Source: Anaerolineae bacterium
GTDB taxonomy: Bacteria > Chloroflexota > Anaerolineae > JAFGEY01
NCBI GenBank assembly: GCA_016929775.1
Contig: JAFGIE010000242.1
Location: 1-20,020 of the forward strand
Length of the DNA: 20,020 bases
Direction of reading: 5' to 3'
This document shows, piece after piece, positions 17,101 through 20,020 of this stretch (the stretch's first letter is position 1; each line of letters begins with the position of its first letter). The notes below the pieces were generated by a model. That model made no database searches. It saw only the letters and a program-made list of their open reading frames with translations, and was not told where the DNA came from. The position numbers were made by a program, and so were the translations under genes.

Positions 17101-17364
17101 GTCCAGTTGGTTGGCCCCGGCGGCGTGCTCTCCCAGGTCGATGCCGTGCCCGTCGGCTGGACGCGCCCGACCACGGGCTGGGTGGCGGGCGAGGTCGTCG
17201 CCGATCCCTACGCGCTGCCGGTGCCGGAGGGAACGCCGCCCGGGACCTATGCCCTGATCGCCGGGATGTACGAGGAGCAGACGATGCAGCGCTTGCAGGT
17301 CCTCGATCCGGCGGGGGGTGTGGTGGGCGACTACGTCCAGCTCGGCGAGATCGCGGTTCGGTAG
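14125..17364 (+). CDS. Large membrane protein, PTPS-related/YfhO-like, with three C-terminal beta-sandwich-like modules
   Basis: A 1079-residue protein. The N-terminal half is multi-pass and resembles the '6-pyruvoyl-tetrahydropterin synthase-related' membrane family, which despite its name is GT-C/YfhO-like: STDDGALHMLRL (Asp41-Asp42) after the first span, then GYGYPGFNYYMNMP (73-86), and SHNIYALIASL. A YfhO-like beta segment FRAEYRQFYFPGWRVQVDG (about 517-535) and further membrane spans (about 570-590 and 615-632) follow. Residues about 656-1079 hold three copies of the shared module. The start ATG 14125 makes an ATGA overlap with the previous stop. ATG 14143, with a better Shine-Dalgarno (GAGGGGGG at 14128-14135), is a serious alternative. 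Predicted to act at the outer face of the cytoplasmic membrane on glycan or lipid substrates. Catalysis is inferred from fold and context only. Confidence 0.82.
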   Translation: MRGAERMGHTRRQLDIALLLIPALALVALWPLLTQSLPSTDDGALHMLRLSQLDRCLRHGGLCLRWAPDFAHGYGYPGFNYYMNMPTLLGEGLHLTGLNVPQSVAGGFVLALLVSGWGAYLLARDLAGRMAGLVAATAYVYAPYQFYDVAYRGNLPETWALALLPWVLWTARRAALRRRWATIVPFGVAYAALIWSHNIYALIASLLVGAYLALLWWQAGRDRRDALRLGAMVLLGLALGAFFWVPAFFERGWTRYSPHLFDYASAFLPLRELLSLPPQHDISLLNAYPPRSLSWGMLLLCVAGGLGACGAWAYARRRDAAPRARRFARPDGTSTLGGEWAFYAAVLLVASFLTLPASAPLYRLLPPLQLVQMPWRFLGLASLAGSVCAGWAIGRLPGGAPGWSPRLLVAAGAIVLLIATAVPWTYAAPFPQAPEWGVDDMLRWEYDTGLIGGTSANEFLPVWSAGVPSAPADPAMLEQDDPMPARLEVGSLPEGARVIEAQYGVMGALLRVDTPVAFRAEYRQFYFPGWRVQVDGRATPLYPSPPWGLLSFDVPAGEHEIVVRPAPTALRAAGTALTALAALCVVGLLVLDRSAPPAREADRRAGCPEARLGLLAIAALALVLVLVKEGLIDRTENVFHVRRYDGAQVRGIAHPAHVNLGDVLTLVGYDLPRHTVVAGDPLRVDLYLSAQGAVDGEYMAYARVVDDDGRLWSLRDNGTPDGFRPPPSTEIWSPDAYGHWSYLAYTLPGTPPGAYWVEVAVFEAGTWRGLNVIDASGQIAGLTTRIGPVEIRSPRTPPTVESLVVSNPLQTGVAPSLECLGSTQGLRGAQAGDLLEMTLFWRATGRVEADYRLDLSLVDAGGAYPLGDDLPLGREVHPTSRWRAGEVVRSPHALRIPAAAPPGRYAIEGRVVDAAARPVGAPFPISEVEVEPTDRVFALPPGVQHRLGAALQDRVLLAGYDLPRTQVAPGDVLHVTLYWQAVAEMPVSYKAFVQLVGPGGVLSQVDAVPVGWTRPTTGWVAGEVVADPYALPVPEGTPPGTYALIAGMYEEQTMQRLQVLDPAGGVVGDYVQLGEIAVR
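16092..17361 (+). repeat. Three tandem copies of the shared C-terminal module
   Basis: Copy 1 (about 16092-16497) begins HVNLGDVLTLVGYDL and has VDLYL and PPGAYWVEVAVF. Copy 2 (about 16572-16922) is divergent: it lacks GYDL but keeps MTLFWRA, PTSRWRAGEVV and PPGRYAIEGRV. Copy 3 (about 16957-17361) is the best match: LLAGYDLPRTQVAPGD, VTLYWQA, PTTGWVAGEVVADPY, PPGTYALIAGMYEE and LGEIAV. The strands and turns line up across copies, which supports duplication of one domain. Confidence 0.82.
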
Positions 17365-17397
17365 GCGGCGGACCCACCCCCCAGGAGCACGAGTCCT

Positions 17398-17426
17398 TTG
17401 CCTTGTGACCTGCCCGATCGTATAAT
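17398..17426 (+). promoter_or_regulatory. Sigma70-type promoter of the third GT-C gene
   Basis: TTGCCT (17398-17403), a 17-base spacer and a perfect TATAAT (17421-17426) lie in the 119-base gap between two GT-C genes. The expected start is near 17433, about 50 bases before GTG 17484. It gives the last gene an independent entry point besides readthrough. Confidence 0.7.
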
Positions 17427-17434
17427 GCCGGCGC

Positions 17435-17455
17435 CGTGCGAACCGCACGTGGTTC
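17435..17455 (+). promoter_or_regulatory. Two overlapping, mutually exclusive short hairpins at the transcript start
   Basis: CGTGCG (17435-17440) pairs with CGCACG (17444-17449) around AAC, a six-base stem. GAACC (17440-17444) can instead pair with GGTTC (17451-17455) around GCACGT. The two share bases and cannot form together. They lie at the very start of the predicted leader of the last gene. The second may equally be a DNA operator (GAACC-N6-GGTTC). Confidence 0.4.
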
Positions 17456-17483
17456 CGGACCATCCCGCCCGGAAAGGGAGAGT

Positions 17484-20020
17484 GTGAACGCAATCCGTGA
17501 GCGCGGGCATTGGCTGCTCTTGGCGGCGATCCTGTCCGTCGCCGCCTTCCTGCGCCTCTATCAGCTGGCTGTGCTGCCGCCTGGTCCCTACTATGACGAG
17601 GCGGCGAACGGGATCCTGGCTGCCGAGATCGCGACGGGCGTCTCCCGTCCCCTTTTCATCCGTTCCTACACGGGCAAAGAGGTGCTGTGGTTCTATGCCG
17701 TCGCCGGTGTGATGCGGATCCTCGGTCAGGGCCTGGTCAGCATGCGCCTCACGTCGGCGCTGATGGGCATCGCCACCGTCGGCGCGACCTACTGGTTGGC
17801 GATCGAGCTGTTCGACGAGCACGATCGCGGCGCGCGACGCACGATCGCCCTGATCGCATCAGCCCTGATCGGGGTCAGTTTCTGGCACATCGCGATCAGC
17901 CGCTACGGCTTTCGCGCGATCAGCCAACCCCTCCTGCAGGCGCTGACGCTCGGCTTTCTGTGGCGTGGGATGCGCCGGGGCAGGTGGTGGGACGTGGTTC
18001 TGGCGGGGCTGTTCTGCGGCGGTACAGCCTACACCTACCTCGCCAGCCGGATCGTGCCCGTCGCGCTGCTGCCGTGGGCGGTCGGGCTGTGGCTCGCCGC
18101 GCGCCCGCCCCGCAGGCGGGCGACCTTGCGCCTGCTGCTCTTTGCCCTGGTCGCCGCGATCGTCGTCGCGCCGCTGGGCGTCTTTTTCCTGCGCAACCCC
18201 GAGGCCTTTGGCGCGCGGATGAGCCAGGTCTCGCTGCTGAACCCCGACCTGAACCAGGGGCAGGTATGGCGTGCGTTGTGGGAGTCGGTCCGCGCGGCGT
18301 TCGGGATGTTTACCGTGCGCGGCGATCCGCAGTCGCGGTTTGGCGTGGTCGGGCGCCCCGTCTTCGACCCGGTGGTGGGCGCCGCGACCTACCTGGGGGC
18401 CCTTGTATCGCTCTACCACGTAGTCCGGGGCCCGACGGCGCGCGCACGCGTCCGCGCGCTCTCGCTGCTGGCGTGGGTGCCGCTGCTCCTCGTGCCCAGC
18501 ATCCTCGGCGTCAAGGAGGTGCCGCACAGCCTGCGCGCGATCGGCGTCATGCCGGTCCTCTACCTCTACCCGGCAGTTGGGTTCAGCGCCCTCCTGCGCG
18601 CGGCAGCGGGGCACGTACGGCGGCTCCGCGCACTCGCCTCCCCGCTCGCCGGCATGGCCCTCGCCGCGCTGCTCCTCATGGCGGGCGGCGCGTCCGCCGG
18701 ATGGGACTACTTTGCCGTCTGGGGGCAGCAGCCGGCGCCCTACTATCAGAATGACAACGACCTTGCCGACGCGGCGCGCACGCTGAACAGCCTGGCAGTG
18801 GGCGATGCCGCGATCTGGGTCTCTTCGCTTCACTACCGGCACCCGACGGTCGCCTACCTGGCGAAGGACTATCTGCGCATTCGTTGGCTGGTCGGCGAGG
18901 ACGTGATCGCGTTCCCGCCCGCGGACGGGAATGGCGGCGTGTACGTCTTGCCGCGCTCTTCGACCCCGGACCCGTCGCTCTTGGCGCTGTTGGGCCAGGT
19001 GGCGGCAGAGGAGACGTATGCAGGTCCCGACGGGGACGTGGCGTATCGGATCTACCGCCTCCCCGCGGGGCGCACGCCGCCGGTCGCGCCGCAGCATCAC
19101 GCCTCGGCTAACTATGGCAACCAGATCGAGCTGCTGGGCTACGACCTGCCCCCCGTGACCGCCGGCGAGCCGCTGGTCGTCACGCTCTACTGGCGCGTCT
19201 TGGCGCCCGCCCAGGCTGAGGACCACCTGCTCTTTGTGCACGTGCAGGACGTGGCGGGGCTCAAGTGGGGCAGTTCAGACGCGTTTGACTATCCGTCCAG
19301 CCAGTGGTCGCCCGGACAGGTGATCGTGCAGCGGCGCAGCATTCCGATCTCGCCGCTGACGCCCCCAGGCGCGTACGAGCTGGTGGTCGGCTTTTACGCG
19401 CACAGCCAGAACGCGCGCCTCCCCCGGCTCGACAGCCAGGGACGTGTGGCGGGGACGACGACGGCGCTCGGTCCGGTGTCGATCGCGCAGGCGGCGCATC
19501 CGCCCGCCACGCCGCCCGATGTCCAAGCGCGCGTGGACGCCACGTTCGATGGGCTGCGGCTCTACGGCTACCGGCGCGATCAGGGCTCGCTCCGCCCCGG
19601 GGACACGTACTACCTGGGCCTCTACTGGTCCTCCGATCGCCCGCTCCCCGATCTGAGCGTGGTCTTGGAGCTGGCGCCGTCCACGGGCGGCGCGGCGCTG
19701 CCCCTGTGGGAAGGCCCGCCGGTGCACGGCACGTTCCCGACCACGGCGTGGCAACCGGGGACGGCGCTGCTCGACCAGTACGCGCTGACCATTCCCCAAG
19801 ACGCGCCGCCGGGCGAGTATGTCGTGCAGCTGCGCGTGGTCGAGCGCGCCAGCGGCGCGCCCGTGGGCCCGAGCGTGCCCCTGACCGGTCTGGACGTACA
19901 GGCGGTCGACCGGCGCACGATCGTGCCCCCCATCCAGCACCCGGGGGAGGCTAACCTCGGCGCGCAAGTGGCGTACTTGGGCTACGACCTGGATCGCACG
20001 ACCGCAGCCCCGGGCGAGAC
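17484..20020 (+). CDS. GT39-like (ArnT/PMT-type) membrane glycosyltransferase with C-terminal modules, 3' end beyond window
   Basis: The frame is open from GTG 17484 to the right edge, 845 complete codons. After the first span comes LPPGPYYDEAANG (Asp38-Glu39), the catalytic acidic motif position of GT39/GT83 GT-C enzymes, which transfer sugars from polyprenyl phosphates on the outer membrane face. Next come SFWHIAISRYGFRA, many hydrophobic spans up to about residue 405, and a soluble region with YYQNDNDLADAARTLNSL. From about residue 539 there are two full copies of the shared module, and a third starts at about 817 (HPGEANLGAQVAYLGYDL) and is cut by the edge. GTG 17484 is supported by GGAAAGG (17471-17477) at six bases. 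A promoter with a perfect -10 precedes it. Sugar and acceptor are unknown. Confidence 0.88.
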   Translation, partial: MNAIRERGHWLLLAAILSVAAFLRLYQLAVLPPGPYYDEAANGILAAEIATGVSRPLFIRSYTGKEVLWFYAVAGVMRILGQGLVSMRLTSALMGIATVGATYWLAIELFDEHDRGARRTIALIASALIGVSFWHIAISRYGFRAISQPLLQALTLGFLWRGMRRGRWWDVVLAGLFCGGTAYTYLASRIVPVALLPWAVGLWLAARPPRRRATLRLLLFALVAAIVVAPLGVFFLRNPEAFGARMSQVSLLNPDLNQGQVWRALWESVRAAFGMFTVRGDPQSRFGVVGRPVFDPVVGAATYLGALVSLYHVVRGPTARARVRALSLLAWVPLLLVPSILGVKEVPHSLRAIGVMPVLYLYPAVGFSALLRAAAGHVRRLRALASPLAGMALAALLLMAGGASAGWDYFAVWGQQPAPYYQNDNDLADAARTLNSLAVGDAAIWVSSLHYRHPTVAYLAKDYLRIRWLVGEDVIAFPPADGNGGVYVLPRSSTPDPSLLALLGQVAAEETYAGPDGDVAYRIYRLPAGRTPPVAPQHHASANYGNQIELLGYDLPPVTAGEPLVVTLYWRVLAPAQAEDHLLFVHVQDVAGLKWGSSDAFDYPSSQWSPGQVIVQRRSIPISPLTPPGAYELVVGFYAHSQNARLPRLDSQGRVAGTTTALGPVSIAQAAHPPATPPDVQARVDATFDGLRLYGYRRDQGSLRPGDTYYLGLYWSSDRPLPDLSVVLELAPSTGGAALPLWEGPPVHGTFPTTAWQPGTALLDQYALTIPQDAPPGEYVVQLRVVERASGAPVGPSVPLTGLDVQAVDRRTIVPPIQHPGEANLGAQVAYLGYDLDRTTAAPGE
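19097..20020 (+). repeat. Shared C-terminal module: two full copies and one truncated by the edge
   Basis: Copy 1 (about 19097-19490): IELLGYDLPPVTAGEPL, VTLYWRV, SSQWSPGQVIV, PPGAYELVVGFYAHS, LGPVSI. Copy 2 (about 19533-19903): LRLYGYRRDQGSLRPGD, LGLYWSS, PTTAWQPGTALLDQY, PPGEYVVQLRVV. Copy 3 from about 19933: NLGAQVAYLGYDLDRTT, AAPGET, then the window ends. The pattern matches the copies in the two preceding genes. Confidence 0.82.

Noticed and set aside
15871..17493. Minus-strand open frame of 540 codons opposite the module-bearing end of the second GT-C gene
   Set aside because: Antisense of the tandem modules; the repeat signatures are on the plus strand.

Overview
The window is a GC-rich (about two thirds G+C by eye) bacterial chromosomal segment. 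It has dense gene packing, short overlaps and no rRNA, tRNA, CRISPR array or insertion sequence that I can see. Three things suggest a member of the Chloroflexota: the DHH-CBS-CCA-transferase fusion, the ClpC type, and above all large multi-pass membrane glycosyltransferase-like proteins ending in a repeated beta-sandwich-like module. That assignment rests on family knowledge and is not proven from the sequence.

Left part (1-6817, all on the minus strand): a housekeeping and stress block, in transcription order clpC, then an 889-residue fusion of a DHH phosphoesterase, two CBS domains and a CCA-adding/poly(A) polymerase head, then a RarA/MgsA-type clamp-loader-like ATPase that runs off the left edge. 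clpC has a clear sigma70-type promoter whose start region carries an inverted repeat. clpC and the fusion gene both have a GC-rich hairpin directly upstream of the Shine-Dalgarno sequence. Upstream of rarA there are two successive perfect 7-1-7 palindromes.

Middle (6818-8596): a 351-base divergent intergenic region with one promoter in each direction, followed by uronate isomerase (uxaC) on the plus strand.

Right part (8621-20020, all plus): a tightly coupled run that looks like a cell-surface glycan or glycolipid cassette. It holds a small SAM-methyltransferase-like protein, a polyprenyl-phosphate-sugar synthase-like GT2 with two C-terminal membrane helices, an alkaline-phosphatase-superfamily phosphodiesterase with a complete set of metal ligands, and three large GT-C-like membrane proteins. 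The third of these has its own promoter and runs off the right edge. A plausible reading is that the GT2 charges a lipid-phosphate carrier with sugar, the GT-C proteins use that donor on the outer face of the membrane, and the phosphodiesterase acts on a phosphorylated intermediate or substituent. The three GT-C proteins share seven copies of one C-terminal module (1 + 3 + at least 3). This is the most distinctive feature of the window and the best candidate for something undescribed.
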